DNA of 64,000 nt from CAMPJM01 sp964440915 (GTDB lineage: Bacteria; Bacteroidota; Bacteroidia; Cytophagales; Cyclobacteriaceae), in assembly GCA_964440915.1 (NCBI GenBank), contig CAYTTV010000003.1, forward strand, positions 1 to 64,000. The letters run 5' to 3'. Shown in pieces: positions 53,643 through 63,143 of this stretch (position 1 is its first letter; every line of letters begins with the position of its first letter). Position numbers and translations under genes: made by a program. The notes below the pieces were generated by a model that ran no database searches, was not told the DNA's origin, and was given only the letters and a program-made list of their open reading frames with translations.

Positions 53643-53719
53643 TGGTGACCTCGGAGGGATTCGAACCCCCAACCAACAGAACCGGAATCTGTCATTCTAT
53701 CCAATTGAACTACGAGGCC
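53643..53719 (-). tRNA. tRNA-Arg (anticodon CCG)
   Basis: On the minus strand the acceptor arm GGCCTCG pairs with CGAGGTC with one wobble. The anticodon stem ACAGA/TCTGT holds the loop TTCCGGT, giving anticodon CCG. The T arm is GGGGG TTCGAAT CCCTC. The discriminator is A (53646) and CCA is encoded (53643-53645). The 77-nt length is normal. Confidence 0.95.
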
Positions 53720-53770
53720 CAGCAAGCCTACAAAGGTAATTTTTTTTCAATTATTTCGAAGGATAGTTGG

Positions 53771-54283
53771 TTATTTATTCGGGTGATGCGGCTGAACTTC
53801 CAGCTCCATGATGTAATCATTCATGCAATAGGGACCTATTGGAATGTCTTCATTACGGACTATTTGGAAGCCGATATTTTTATAAAAATCTACAGCATTG
53901 TTATGTCGGTTTACGTTAAGTGCTAGTTTGGTCGCTCGATCCTTACGCACTCTTTGTATTACTTCCTCAATCAGCCTCCTACCATAACCCTTCCTTTGGT
54001 GAGCGGGTAAGATGTAAAGTTTATGTAATTTGTATACTTGCTCTTTCCATGGCCCATAAGCAGCAAAAGCAACAGGGGAACCACGCTCCATAAGCAACAG
54101 AAAGAACTGTTGTTGTGTTACAATGAGCTGATGCAGGACTTGTTTTTCATAGAGTGCCTCCAACATGTAATCCAACTGCTCTTGCGACAGTATGTTTCCA
54201 TAAGCGTGGGGCCATGTTTCGTGGGCAATTTTTTGGATCGCTTCAACGTCGTCAGCAACGGCTTCTTTAATCTCTGCTGTCAT
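53771..54283 (-). CDS. GNAT family N-acetyltransferase
   Basis: This protein of 170 residues starts at the ATG at 54283, two codons inside a GTG-started frame. It has the acetyl-CoA binding loop HQRKGYGRRLIEEV (about residues 97-110) and a late ALNVNRHNNAVDFYKNIGF helix typical of GNAT enzymes. It moves an acetyl group from acetyl-CoA to an amine. The substrate is unknown. Confidence 0.9.
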   Translation of the reverse strand: MTAEIKEAVADDVEAIQKIAHETWPHAYGNILSQEQLDYMLEALYEKQVLHQLIVTQQQFFLLLMERGSPVAFAAYGPWKEQVYKLHKLYILPAHQRKGYGRRLIEEVIQRVRKDRATKLALNVNRHNNAVDFYKNIGFQIVRNEDIPIGPYCMNDYIMELEVQPHHPNK

Positions 54284-54359
54284 GTGCACAATTAATTAGT
54301 GGCTCATTAAGAATATGCTTTGCAAAAATAAAGCAAATCTTAAGATGCTTAACAACTGG

Positions 54360-55391
54360 CTATTTCCTTTTTTTCTCGTACGCTGCTATAATGTTCAGCG
54401 CAATGCGCTCATTGGGTGAAAGTTCCACAGTTTGTGTGGGGGTGCTTTGGAGTTCTTTGCTGTATTTGGACAATGCACCGCTTTCTATTGCCTCTAATAC
54501 TGCTGGGTGGATATAGTAATCCCTACAAATGGCAACGGTATTGCCAAGCTTTTGGGCTACCATTTTTATCAAGGTTGGGATAATCGATTTTTTATTGGTG
54601 GCCAAGGCATGCTCCTGTGCTTCCTCAAATTTTTCTATTGCGGTAACGCTTCCACCCCATGTCCTAAAGTCTTTGCTGGAAAATTGCTCCCCCGAAATGG
54701 CCTTTAGATATTCATTTACATCGTGAGAGTCTATACTGCACCATTTCTTGTCTTCTTCATCAAGATAACGGAATATTTCATGTCCAGGTAACTCGGAGCA
54801 TTGTTTGATCAGTCTTCGCAATCGGAGATTTTTTATGTCAATATGGCGATACTTTCCACTTTTAGCCTTGTATTGAAAGCTTATTTTGTTGCCTTCGATC
54901 TTCAAATGCTTTCTGCGCAGCGTGGTCAGGCCGTAGGTTTCGTTCTGTTCTTTATAGTATACATTGCCGATCCTAATAAATGCCTCATTCAAAATCTGAA
55001 CAACAAGGCCCAACACCTTTTGCTTAGGCCATCCTTTGCGTTGCATGTCTGCTAATGACTGTTTTCTTATGGTCGGCAATGCTAGTCCAAACTCAGTCAT
55101 ACGTCTGAATTTGCACGCATTGCGAAAAGTCATCCATTCCGGATGGTACAGGTATTGCTTCCTTCCTTTTTGGTCCTTTCCAGTGGCTTGCAAATGTGTA
55201 TTCTCTTCTGTAGAGATCTGTACTTCATTCCACATGGGTGGTATCTTTAAGCCTTTTATTCTCTCGATAATGGCCGCATCTTTTACCTTGTTCTTGTGCT
55301 CGTCCAGATAAATAAAGCCCTTCCCCATGCGTCGACGGAAATAGCCCATATGCGCTTCAGAGCCATAAATTACCGTACTGTTCTTTCCCAT
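54360..55391 (-). CDS. DNA topoisomerase IB (poxvirus type)
   Basis: This 343-residue protein matches bacterial topoisomerase IB. The N-terminal DNA-binding domain has GFIYLDEHKNKV and PPMWNEVQI; the catalytic domain has IRIGNVYYKE, LTTLRRKHL and the nucleophile tyrosine in CRDYYIHPAV. It relaxes supercoils by a 3'-phosphotyrosine intermediate without ATP. It occurs sporadically among bacteria. Confidence 0.92.
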   Translation of the reverse strand: MGKNSTVIYGSEAHMGYFRRRMGKGFIYLDEHKNKVKDAAIIERIKGLKIPPMWNEVQISTEENTHLQATGKDQKGRKQYLYHPEWMTFRNACKFRRMTEFGLALPTIRKQSLADMQRKGWPKQKVLGLVVQILNEAFIRIGNVYYKEQNETYGLTTLRRKHLKIEGNKISFQYKAKSGKYRHIDIKNLRLRRLIKQCSELPGHEIFRYLDEEDKKWCSIDSHDVNEYLKAISGEQFSSKDFRTWGGSVTAIEKFEEAQEHALATNKKSIIPTLIKMVAQKLGNTVAICRDYYIHPAVLEAIESGALSKYSKELQSTPTQTVELSPNERIALNIIAAYEKKRK

Positions 55392-55536
55392 AAAAGCTGC
55401 TTAGTTAGTTTAGATAATTCTAAACATTGTCTTCTGGCAAAAGGTTAAGACAATGAATATTTTATGAGAAGAATCTTCGATTGGTGGTTCCATCATAATT
55501 AAATGTTGTTTTTTTTAACCTTTAAACTACAGAAAA

Positions 55537-56109
55537 ATGAGTGATAAATTAAGAGATAAACAAGTCGCTATATTGATGACTGATGGCTTTGAGCAGTCTG
55601 AATTTACCGAACCACGTAGGGTGCTTGAGGAGGCTGGTGCGACAGTGCATGTCATTGCTCCCAAGGGTGGGAAAGTGAAGGCATGGGATGAAACGGACTG
55701 GGGAAATGAGTACGAAGTGGATGTGACTTTGGATGCGGCTAATGCCGATGATTACAATGCGCTCATGTTGCCAGGTGGTGTTCTAAATCCTGACAAACTT
55801 CGTATGAATGAAAAAGCAGTAGATTTTGTCAGTCAGTTTTTAAATGAAGGCAAACCTATAGCTGCCATTTGCCACGGACCGTGGACCTTAATAGAAACAG
55901 GTGCGCTAAATGGCAGGAAAATGACTTCTTACAAATCCATTAAAACAGACCTGATCAACGCAGGAGTAGATTGGGTAGATCAGGAAGTGGTGGTAGACCA
56001 AGGGTTGGTGACGAGCCGTAGCCCAGATGATCTTCCGGCCTTTAACCAGAAAATGGTGGAGGAGTTTGCCGAAGGGAAACATGTGGTAGAAAATTCTCCC
56101 GTACGATAA
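55537..56109 (+). CDS. DJ-1/PfpI family protein (type 1 glutamine amidotransferase-like)
   Basis: This 190-residue protein has the nucleophile-elbow cysteine in AAICHGPWTL (about residues 108-117, with the following His-Gly). Glu in FTEPRR near residue 25 completes the site. Family members are reported as proteases, deglycases or chaperones. The window also has a possible deglycation pair elsewhere, but no link is visible. A terminator follows. Confidence 0.9.
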   Translation: MSDKLRDKQVAILMTDGFEQSEFTEPRRVLEEAGATVHVIAPKGGKVKAWDETDWGNEYEVDVTLDAANADDYNALMLPGGVLNPDKLRMNEKAVDFVSQFLNEGKPIAAICHGPWTLIETGALNGRKMTSYKSIKTDLINAGVDWVDQEVVVDQGLVTSRSPDDLPAFNQKMVEEFAEGKHVVENSPVR

Positions 56110-56120
56110 AGACCATAGTA

Positions 56121-56144
56121 AAAAAGGGCATTATGCCCTTTTTT
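56121..56144 (+). terminator. Intrinsic terminator after the PfpI-family gene
   Basis: AAAAAGGGCA (56121-56130) pairs with TGCCCTTTTT (56134-56143) around a TTA loop, followed by T residues. With A-runs upstream it may serve prfB on the other strand as well. Confidence 0.85.
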
Positions 56145-56158
56145 ATTGCTTAATCTCA

Positions 56159-57236
56159 CTATTGTTGCATGAGATATGCTTTGATATAATCGTCGAGATC
56201 TCCATCCAGCACATTCTGTACATCTGTGCGTTCATAACCTGTTCTATTATCCTTTATAAGTTTATAAGGGTGCAGTACATAGTTCCTGATTTGCGAACCA
56301 AAGTCGATCCGCATTTTTGAGCTCTCTACTTTGTCCCTCTCTGCATTTCTTTTCTCTACTTCTACTTGATACAGCTTCGATTTAAGCATATTGAGCGCCT
56401 TCTCTTTGTTTTGCAATTGAGAACGTTCCTGTTGGCATTCAATTATAATTCCTGAAGGTGCATGTTTGAGCCTTACGGCTGTTTCTACTTTATTTACATT
56501 TTGGCCACCAGCGCCACCCGATCGGAAAGTCTCCCAAGTAATATCGGCAGGGTTTATCGTGACATCGATGCTATCATCTACGATTGGGTAAACATAAACG
56601 GAAGCAAAAGAAGTATGCCGCCTGCCTCCCGAATCGAAAGGAGAAATCCTGACCAAACGGTGCACCCCAATTTCTGCCTTCAGGTAGCCATAAGCGAACT
56701 CTCCATCAATTTCAAGCGTGGCAGACTTCATGCCCGCGGTATCGCCAGGGTGCGTATACACTTCTTTTACCTTATATCCGTGGCTTTCTCCCCACATGAT
56801 GTACATCCGCATCAGCATTTCTGCCCAATCTTGGCTTTCGGTACCACCAGCTCCCGCATTGATCTCGAGCATGGCGCTTAGCTGGTCTTCCTCACCATTG
56901 AGCATTTTCTTGAGCTCCAACTCTTCGAGAAGATTCTCGGTCTTTTGAAACTCCTGATTGACTTCTCCCTCTTCAACGTCTCCAGCTTGATAAAACTCAA
57001 ATAGCGTTTCTAGGTCTTCATAGGCTTGTACAGCCTTTTCAAAGCTACCTGTCCAAGACTTTTTGCTCTTTATGCCCTTAAGGATAACTTCTGCCTGTTG
57101 CGGGTCATCCCAAAAGTCACTTTGCATGGTGATGCTTTCTTCTTCTGCTATCTCTTCTACTTTCTTATCGTAGTCAAAGATACCTCCTCAAAGCCTCTAT
57201 CCTGGCTTTTAAATCCTTCAATTGATCTGCTGTCAT
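56159..57236 (-). CDS. prfB: Peptide chain release factor 2 with programmed +1 frameshift
   Basis: The downstream frame alone would start at an internal ATG at 57127 and lack the N-terminus. The full gene starts at the ATG at 57236, reads MTADQLKDLKARIEALRRYL, meets TGA at 57176-57174, shifts +1 by skipping one T, and continues DYDKKVEEIAEEESITMQSDF. The product is about 358 residues. GGAGGQNVNKVE carries the GGQ peptidyl-hydrolysis motif, and RISPFDSGG carries the SPF stop-codon recognition motif. RF2 releases proteins at UGA and UAA codons; in-frame UGA makes RF2 level self-limiting. Confidence 0.95.
57173..57188 (-). promoter_or_regulatory. Programmed +1 frameshift site in prfB
   Basis: On the minus strand the site reads AGGAGGTATCTTTGAC. 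An SD-like AGGAGG (57188-57183) lies 3 nt before the CTT slippery codon (57179-57177), followed by TGA (57176-57174) and C. This differs from the E. coli site by one base (AGGGGG there). Slow UGA decoding at low RF2 would favour the shift. Confidence 0.95.
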
Positions 57237-57669
57237 GCTTGTATTTGTTAAATGGTCAAGAGTGCAAATGTAAGTAAAATGATGGGACCATCATTCATAA
57301 GGCACTAGATTTAAAACGGATTCAACAAAGTCTTTTCTTTTGAGTTATTGTATAAAGTTAAATCTATAAAGGAGCGAATATGAAATGGAGAATAATCAAG
57401 TTTGCAGTGCTTTGCTATGGAACGTATAAAATTCTTTCGAACGCTTTAGTAAGAAAGGTACTATGGGTAGTCCTTAAGCATGAAAGTCAAAAACTGTTGC
57501 CAAGATAGCGACAAGGGTGGGTTGGATTATTGTAGAGACTGAAAAGAATAAGTCGAACGAGCATTGCTGGAAAAATTGAGAGATACCTGTAGGTATTAAG
57601 GAACTATTCTTTGGCCATTTTTATTATCCTATTGAAAATTATTACAACTCAACCAAGGAATCAACCTGT
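57237..57669. other. Intergenic region between prfB and the L,D-transpeptidase-like gene
   Basis: This 433-bp region separates prfB and the L,D-transpeptidase-like gene, which diverge. It holds one small plus-strand frame with a ribosome binding site at 57380 and otherwise no recognisable structure. Confidence 0.5.
57380..57508 (+). CDS. Possible 42-residue small protein
   Basis: An ATG at 57380 follows a GGAG at 57371-57374, unusual in this window where most genes lack clear ribosome binding sites. The product begins MKWRIIKFAVLCYGTYKIL and ends in KLLPR. It is basic, with a hydrophobic first half and a second hydrophobic patch (VRKVLWVVLK), suggesting a membrane-associated peptide. No homologue is recognised. 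Confidence 0.3.
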   Translation: MKWRIIKFAVLCYGTYKILSNALVRKVLWVVLKHESQKLLPR

Positions 57670-58482
57670 ATGCTCTATAAAACTATAGTACTTTCCCTAT
57701 CGTTCATAGCGCTTTCCGCCTTTACTCATCGTCTACCAGCTACAGATGCCAGCATCATAGGCTTGACAGAGGAAGCTGCTATTGTCAAATTGGACAAAGA
57801 AAAGTCGGATGAAGAATCTGAAGAGGCCAGGATGCTAAAGATGGATGGCCTATTTACTGATCTATATAATGAGATTTCGACCCATGGAAAAATGCCTCAA
57901 TATCCCTTGTTTAAAAAGGCACTATTGGGGTACTACAACTTGTTGGCTCAAGGGAAAGTAGACAATAAGGATGTTTTGACAATCATAGATTTTTCGTTGC
58001 CATCAGATAAGAAAAGGTTGTGGATTGTCGATCTGGAGAAGAAGGAAGTCCTTCATAACGATTTGGTGGCCCACGGAAGAAATACAGGAAATGTGACTGC
58101 AGAAAGTTTTTCAGATATTCCTAATTCCCATATGAGCAGCTTAGGCTTTTATGTTACCGGTGAAACATACTACGGGAAGCATGGCTTTTCGCTTAGGTTA
58201 GAGGGGATGGAAACAGGTTTTAATAAGAATGCTTTTGCTCGCGCTATCGTAGTGCATGGTGCTGATTACGTAAGTCAAGAGTTTATCAAAAAGAATGGAC
58301 GTTTAGGGCGGAGTTATGGTTGTCCTGCTGTTTCCAACGATATCAGCAATCAAGTCATTCATGCCATTAAAGGCAAGTCATGCATGTTTATTTATGCACC
58401 TGCTATGGATTACGACGTAAACTCCAATCTTTTGAACCAACAAACTGCGCTGGAATATCTTGCAGCACAAGTTTTTATATGA
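57670..58482 (+). CDS. Murein L,D-transpeptidase-like protein (YkuD-type, PF13645-like)
   Basis: This 270-residue exported protein (signal at about 1-24) has the catalytic-domain features VVHGADYVS (about residues 196-204, with the conserved His) and GRSYGCPAVSN (about 217-227, with the nucleophile Cys). It resembles the murein L,D-transpeptidase catalytic domain family with a polar N-terminal segment (about 25-90). Such enzymes cross-link peptidoglycan stems or attach proteins. The periplasmic location is inferred. Confidence 0.85.
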   Translation: MLYKTIVLSLSFIALSAFTHRLPATDASIIGLTEEAAIVKLDKEKSDEESEEARMLKMDGLFTDLYNEISTHGKMPQYPLFKKALLGYYNLLAQGKVDNKDVLTIIDFSLPSDKKRLWIVDLEKKEVLHNDLVAHGRNTGNVTAESFSDIPNSHMSSLGFYVTGETYYGKHGFSLRLEGMETGFNKNAFARAIVVHGADYVSQEFIKKNGRLGRSYGCPAVSNDISNQVIHAIKGKSCMFIYAPAMDYDVNSNLLNQQTALEYLAAQVFI

Positions 58483-58552
58483 TATAATGTCTTAGGGCTA
58501 GTCCCCTTTTTTATAATAGAGTCCTCCAATCTTCAAACCAAATAGCCTTCTC

Positions 58553-58578
58553 TGTGGTTAGTTTTTCATTTAACCATA
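58553..58578 (+). other. Stem-loop just upstream of the mgtC-like start
   Basis: TGTGGTTA (58553-58560) pairs with TAACCATA (58571-58578) with one wobble around a 10-base T-rich loop. It ends 6 bp before the GTG start, so in mRNA it would sit over the ribosome entry site. It could modulate translation or be a weak terminator for the preceding gene. Confidence 0.35.
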
Positions 58579-58584
58579 GACAAC

Positions 58585-59031
58585 GTGCAAGATCAATTTT
58601 TTATTCTACTAAATGTATTTATCGCGCTCATTTTGGCCGGAGCGATAGGTTACGAAAGGGAAATGTCCAATAAACCTGCTGGATTCAGAACCAATATGAT
58701 GGTGGGGGGCGTTGCCTGTCTTTTATTTTCTATAGGGGAGGTCATTATAGAGCGGTACAGTGCTTCATTTTATCATGATTTTATGCGGATGGACATACTC
58801 AGGATAGTGGAAGCGGTTGTGGTAGGCATCAGTTTTATCGGGGCTGGCACAATATTGAAATCTCCAGATTCTGAAAAGATATTTTACTTGACAACGGCAG
58901 CTACTATTCTCTTTTCTGCAACAGTGGGCATAACCATAGCCCTCAATATGTATGTGCTAGGGGTAGGTATAACCCTGATTGTGCTGATCATTAATACCAT
59001 TATCCGACACATGGATAAGCGGCTAAAATAG
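58585..59031 (+). CDS. MgtC/SapB family membrane protein
   Basis: This 148-residue protein has four or so transmembrane helices and the family motif GAIGYEREMSNKPAGFRTNM (about residues 20-39), followed by GISFIGAGTIL (about 82-92). The MgtC/SapB family is linked to magnesium homeostasis and, in pathogens, intracellular survival. No in-frame ATG precedes it, so GTG at 58585 is the likely start. The C-terminal ACT-like domain of MgtC is absent, as in SapB-type members. Confidence 0.88.
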   Translation: MQDQFFILLNVFIALILAGAIGYEREMSNKPAGFRTNMMVGGVACLLFSIGEVIIERYSASFYHDFMRMDILRIVEAVVVGISFIGAGTILKSPDSEKIFYLTTAATILFSATVGITIALNMYVLGVGITLIVLIINTIIRHMDKRLK

Positions 59032-59101
59032 TCTTAAGCTTTTTTCGTTTCAAGACCGTAAGGGGACTCTTGTAGCCTTTTATTTTTTAATATGGTGTGG
59101 T

Positions 59102-59920
59102 ATGAAATATTTTTTGATTAGGCTGTTTTTTGGCCTAATACTTCTTATGGCGAGTAGTCACAGTTATGGGCAATTCGCTGAAAAGCTGAGAAGTACGCGT
59201 CCAGGTGAAGCAGTTTCTCCTTTTATTCCTGGCAGGAACGTTTTCCAGTTGGAAAGTGGGTTTACTTATGGACGGGCTTCTGGGCAGGGAAAAGACCAGC
59301 CTGATATAGCTACTTTAAAAAATTCAACTTTGTTGCGCTGGGGAGTTCGGCGGAATATAGAGCTGGGGGTGGCTTTTGATCTTCAGCGTGATCAGTATAT
59401 GCTTCAAGATACCTTTGAGTATGTAACGAGTGGCTTTAGAGATGTCAGGGTGGACCTGAAATACCAGATGAAGCGAGGCTCAAAATATGCGCCTTCTATT
59501 GCTTTTCAAACCTCTGCTTTGCTACACTTCTTAGAGGGGCAAAATCATCCCCGAAGCGTTACTCCTTCTTTCCTTTTATCTTTGAGCCAGCCATTCTCCA
59601 AACGCGTTTCCTTACTCGGCAATGTCGGTTTTGATTGGAGTAATATGGATGGAAACATAACGGGCAAATATGCGCTTCACCTGCAGTCAGCGATTACCGG
59701 TCGCTTGAGTTTTGTGGCGGAAAACCATGGCCGCTTATCTGGAGGGTCCATGAGGACTTATTTTATCTCAGGCATATCTTATAATCTGAAAGAAGATTTT
59801 GAAATAGATATTGCCTTGGGATACGATTATTACGATCAGGTGCATGATGTGTTTTTAGGCTTAGGCTTTTCGTGGAGGTTTATGAAAGAATATTATTACT
59901 ATCAGGAATATGATCAATAA
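59102..59920 (+). CDS. Outer-membrane beta-barrel protein (MetA-pathway/phenol-degradation-like)
   Basis: This 272-residue protein has a signal peptide (about 1-23, ending SYGQ), repeated amphipathic strands and an aromatic-rich C-terminal part. The middle portion (RNIELGVAFDLQRDQY) and the terminal GLGFSWRF resemble the transporter family PF13557. The substrate is unknown. It lies 70 bp after the mgtC-like gene in the same direction. Confidence 0.7.
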   Translation: MKYFLIRLFFGLILLMASSHSYGQFAEKLRSTRPGEAVSPFIPGRNVFQLESGFTYGRASGQGKDQPDIATLKNSTLLRWGVRRNIELGVAFDLQRDQYMLQDTFEYVTSGFRDVRVDLKYQMKRGSKYAPSIAFQTSALLHFLEGQNHPRSVTPSFLLSLSQPFSKRVSLLGNVGFDWSNMDGNITGKYALHLQSAITGRLSFVAENHGRLSGGSMRTYFISGISYNLKEDFEIDIALGYDYYDQVHDVFLGLGFSWRFMKEYYYYQEYDQ

Positions 59921-59994
59921 TATAATATTTCACTCTAAAAATGCTTCATAATAGGACAATCAGTAATAATTTTGAGTGATTAAAAAGCATTTTT

Positions 59995-60432
59995 ATGAGT
60001 ATCGTTAAGGAGTTTAAGGAATTTGCCGTAAAGGGGAATATGTTTGACATGGCCGTAGGAATAATTATCGGCACGGCTTTCAGTGCCATAGTCTCTTCCT
60101 TGGTCAAAGATGTTATCACCCCCGTACTAGGGATTTTTTTGGGAAAAATGGATTTTAAGGATTACCATTATGTAATTCAGAATGCCATCCACAATGCCGA
60201 CGGCACTATTTTTAGAGAGGCCGTTACTCTCAATTATGGTGCTTTTCTACAGGTTTGTATGGATTTCATCATTATTGCGGGGTCAATATTCATGGTGGTC
60301 AAGTTTCTCAATGCACTAAAGCGCAGAGCAGAAGATGATAAAGTAACTTCTACCCCCACCCCAAAGGATATAGAACTTTTGTCTGAGATCCGGGACTTGC
60401 TAAAGGACAATCGAGAAAATTCCAATCGTTGA
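59995..60432 (+). CDS. mscL: Large-conductance mechanosensitive channel MscL
   Basis: This 145-residue protein begins with EFKEFAVKGNMFDMAVGIIIGTAFSAIVSSLVKDVITP, the MscL N-terminal amphipathic helix and pore helix TM1. TM2 lies around residues 80-105, followed by a charged cytoplasmic tail with KDIELLSEIRDLLKDN. It opens under membrane tension to release solutes during osmotic downshock. Homopentamer in the inner membrane. Confidence 0.95.
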   Translation: MSIVKEFKEFAVKGNMFDMAVGIIIGTAFSAIVSSLVKDVITPVLGIFLGKMDFKDYHYVIQNAIHNADGTIFREAVTLNYGAFLQVCMDFIIIAGSIFMVVKFLNALKRRAEDDKVTSTPTPKDIELLSEIRDLLKDNRENSNR

Positions 60433-60797
60433 AATTGGCCGATTCATTGAGGGGTAGGTGTTAGGGATGCTTATGACCGATTCATTTTACAATGGCTTTT
60501 TACGGCTTGATCGCAATCCATAAGGTTGTGAATGATAATTTGCAAAGGCCATGGTGATTTGTAAGGGAATCATAAAAATGAAAAAATATACATAACCTAA
60601 CGTGGCTATTCAACATTTCATAAAAGAATTGAAAACCTGTCTATATCTTATATCTTTACTTCTCGGTGGGAAGAACAAGCACCCAACGTGGAGTGATACA
60701 ATATAGGAAGCCCAGATGTCAACAAAGCTAAATTCCGGCCAATGGTCTGAAATGCCACGTCCTATAACCCAACGGTACGATAAGCGACAATTGTAAT
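60433..60797. other. Intergenic region upstream of the DUF2339 gene
   Basis: This 365-bp region holds no frame with protein-like character. TATCTTTA (about 60649-60656) is a near match to the -7 box, about 140 bp before the DUF2339 start, and is the best promoter candidate. No riboswitch-like structure was seen. Confidence 0.4.
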
Positions 60798-63143
60798 ATG
60801 ACAGATAATAGCGATAAGACAAACCAGCTTCTTGAAAAGTTGGAGGTGCTTTTGAAACGGCAGGAAGATTTCTCAAGAGAGATTAGCAGCTTGCAGATTG
60901 AAATAAGGAAACTTGTCGTTGACGAGAAAGGCTTGCCTAAAGCGGAAACACTCAGCGCAGTCAAAGACCCTGAAGTTGACAAGGAAACCCGCCTGACTGA
61001 CTCCTCTCCAGCACCAATCGATGCTGGACTGCCTGAAGCGGCTGTGTTGAAGACCAAGCCGCCGAAGATAAAATCAGACCTTGAGAAGTTTATAGGCGAA
61101 AACTTAGTCAATAAAATTGGCATTGCGATTACTGTAATTGGGGTGGCCATTGGCGCCCAATACGCTATAGACAATCAGCTCATCAGCCCGCTCACAAGAA
61201 TCATTTTAGGCTATTTGTTTGGTATTGCATTGCTCGGTGTTGCCATCAAGCTGAAAAAGAAATACGATAGTTTCAGTGCTGTGCTCTTGAGTGGATCGAT
61301 GGCGATTATGTATTTTATTACCTATTTTGCTTATGATTTTTATGGCTTGATTCCACAGATTCTGGCGTTTGCCCTTATGGTGATTTTTACTGCATTCACC
61401 GTATTGGCCGCCTTACGTTACGATAGGCAGGTAATTGCCCATATTGGTTTGGTGGGTGCTTATGCGGTTCCCTTCTTTTTAAGCGATGGTTCGGGAAATG
61501 TGGTCATTCTATTTGCCTACATGGCTATTATCAATGTAGGGATTCTTGCGACCACATTTAAAAAATATTGGAAACCACTTTACTACGCTTCTTTTGTACT
61601 TACCTGGCTCATCTACTTGTCTTGGTATGAGTCGATCTATGAAATAACAGCAGATTTTGGCTTGGCCCTTACTTTCCTTACCATTTTCTTTGGCATCTTC
61701 TATATGGCATTTCTGGCCTATAAACTGCTTAGAAAAGAAAAATTTGTACGACAGGATATTATTTTGTTGTTGGCCAATTCATTTGTTTTCTACGGAATAG
61801 GGTATGCCATACTCGAATATCACGAAATGGGGGGGCAGCTTTTAGGAATATTTACGCTGGTAAATGCGATCATACATTTTGGGGTTGCTCTCACAATACA
61901 TCGGCAAAAACTTGCCGACAGAAACCTTTTTTATATGGTGGCAGGATTGGTGCTCGTTTTTATAACCATCGCAGTTCCTGTACAATTGGACGGAAAATGG
62001 GTTACACTGTTGTGGGCTGGTGAAGCAGCCTTGTTGTTTTGGATAGGCAGAACCAAAGAGTTGCCTGTCTATGAGAAACTTGCCTATCCCTTAATGCTTT
62101 TGGCCTTTATAAGTATTATACACGATTGGATGATCTTATACGATCACTATTATCTTACCCAGCAGGAAGTATGGATGACCCCTATAGTCAATGTCAATTT
62201 TCTAAGTGCATTATTATTTATAGCGGCTTTCGGATTTATCAATGTGCTGAATCAAAATAAGCGTTACCCCAAGCCTTTGATAGCGCGCAAAGGAATTTCA
62301 AAGATTGTTTCTGTTTCTATACCCGCTATTCTTCTCATTGTTATTTACTATGCTTTTCGGTTAGAAATAGCACACTACTGGAATCAACTTTACGCGGGTT
62401 CGTTATATTCGGTCAATAATGAAGATGAATTGTATAATCAGCTAGAAAACTATGACTTGAGGCTTTTCAAAGCCATTTGGATCATCAACTATTCTCTGCT
62501 GTTTGTTGCTGCGCTTGCTTTTATCAATTTAAAGAAAATACGAAATCAACAATTAGGCCTGATCAGTATGGGCCTTATATTGGTAAGTCTGGTGGTTTTC
62601 TTAACGCAAGGGCTATATGCGCTAAGTCAGCTACGTGATAGTTATTTAGACCATACTTCCTTGCAATATTATGACAGCGGAGTATTCAATATTGTTATCA
62701 GGTATATATCATTTGTTTTTGTAGCCTTTGCTTTGCTGGCATGCTACCAGTACACCAGACAGGATTTTATACAGAGGAATTTCAAAGTAGCTTTTGATTA
62801 TTTGCTACATGTTTCTGTTGTATGGATAGCCAGCAGTGAATTGATCCATTGGATGGATATTGCATCCTCAACACAATCGTATAAACTTGGGCTGAGTATC
62901 CTTTGGGGACTATACGCACTGTTCCTGATTTCCATCGGAATTTGGAAAAGGAAAAAGCATTTGCGTATAGGTGCTATTGCTTTGTTTGGGGTTACACTCC
63001 TTAAGCTGTTTTTCTATGATATTTCAAACCTTGATACCCTTGCCAAAACAATAGTGCTTGTGGTGTTAGGCGTGCTGCTATTGATCATTTCATTTTTGTA
63101 TAACAAGTACAAGCACAGTATATCCGATGAGATCGAGCATTAA
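60798..63143 (+). CDS. DUF2339 polytopic membrane protein
   Basis: This 781-residue protein starts with a short coiled coil (about residues 8-40) and a Pro/Lys-rich linker (about 50-95). KFIGENLVNKIGIAITVIGVAIG (about 97-119), the family's first transmembrane signature, and some 20 hydrophobic helices follow. DUF2339 proteins have unknown function and commonly sit next to DUF3999 genes, as here, where the next gene overlaps by 17 bp. Confidence 0.88.
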   Translation: MTDNSDKTNQLLEKLEVLLKRQEDFSREISSLQIEIRKLVVDEKGLPKAETLSAVKDPEVDKETRLTDSSPAPIDAGLPEAAVLKTKPPKIKSDLEKFIGENLVNKIGIAITVIGVAIGAQYAIDNQLISPLTRIILGYLFGIALLGVAIKLKKKYDSFSAVLLSGSMAIMYFITYFAYDFYGLIPQILAFALMVIFTAFTVLAALRYDRQVIAHIGLVGAYAVPFFLSDGSGNVVILFAYMAIINVGILATTFKKYWKPLYYASFVLTWLIYLSWYESIYEITADFGLALTFLTIFFGIFYMAFLAYKLLRKEKFVRQDIILLLANSFVFYGIGYAILEYHEMGGQLLGIFTLVNAIIHFGVALTIHRQKLADRNLFYMVAGLVLVFITIAVPVQLDGKWVTLLWAGEAALLFWIGRTKELPVYEKLAYPLMLLAFISIIHDWMILYDHYYLTQQEVWMTPIVNVNFLSALLFIAAFGFINVLNQNKRYPKPLIARKGISKIVSVSIPAILLIVIYYAFRLEIAHYWNQLYAGSLYSVNNEDELYNQLENYDLRLFKAIWIINYSLLFVAALAFINLKKIRNQQLGLISMGLILVSLVVFLTQGLYALSQLRDSYLDHTSLQYYDSGVFNIVIRYISFVFVAFALLACYQYTRQDFIQRNFKVAFDYLLHVSVVWIASSELIHWMDIASSTQSYKLGLSILWGLYALFLISIGIWKRKKHLRIGAIALFGVTLLKLFFYDISNLDTLAKTIVLVVLGVLLLIISFLYNKYKHSISDEIEH

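Noticed and set aside
56159..57127. prfB starting at the internal ATG at 57127
   Set aside because: This would lack the N-terminal helices; the frameshift-restored start at 57236 fits the known RF2 arrangement.
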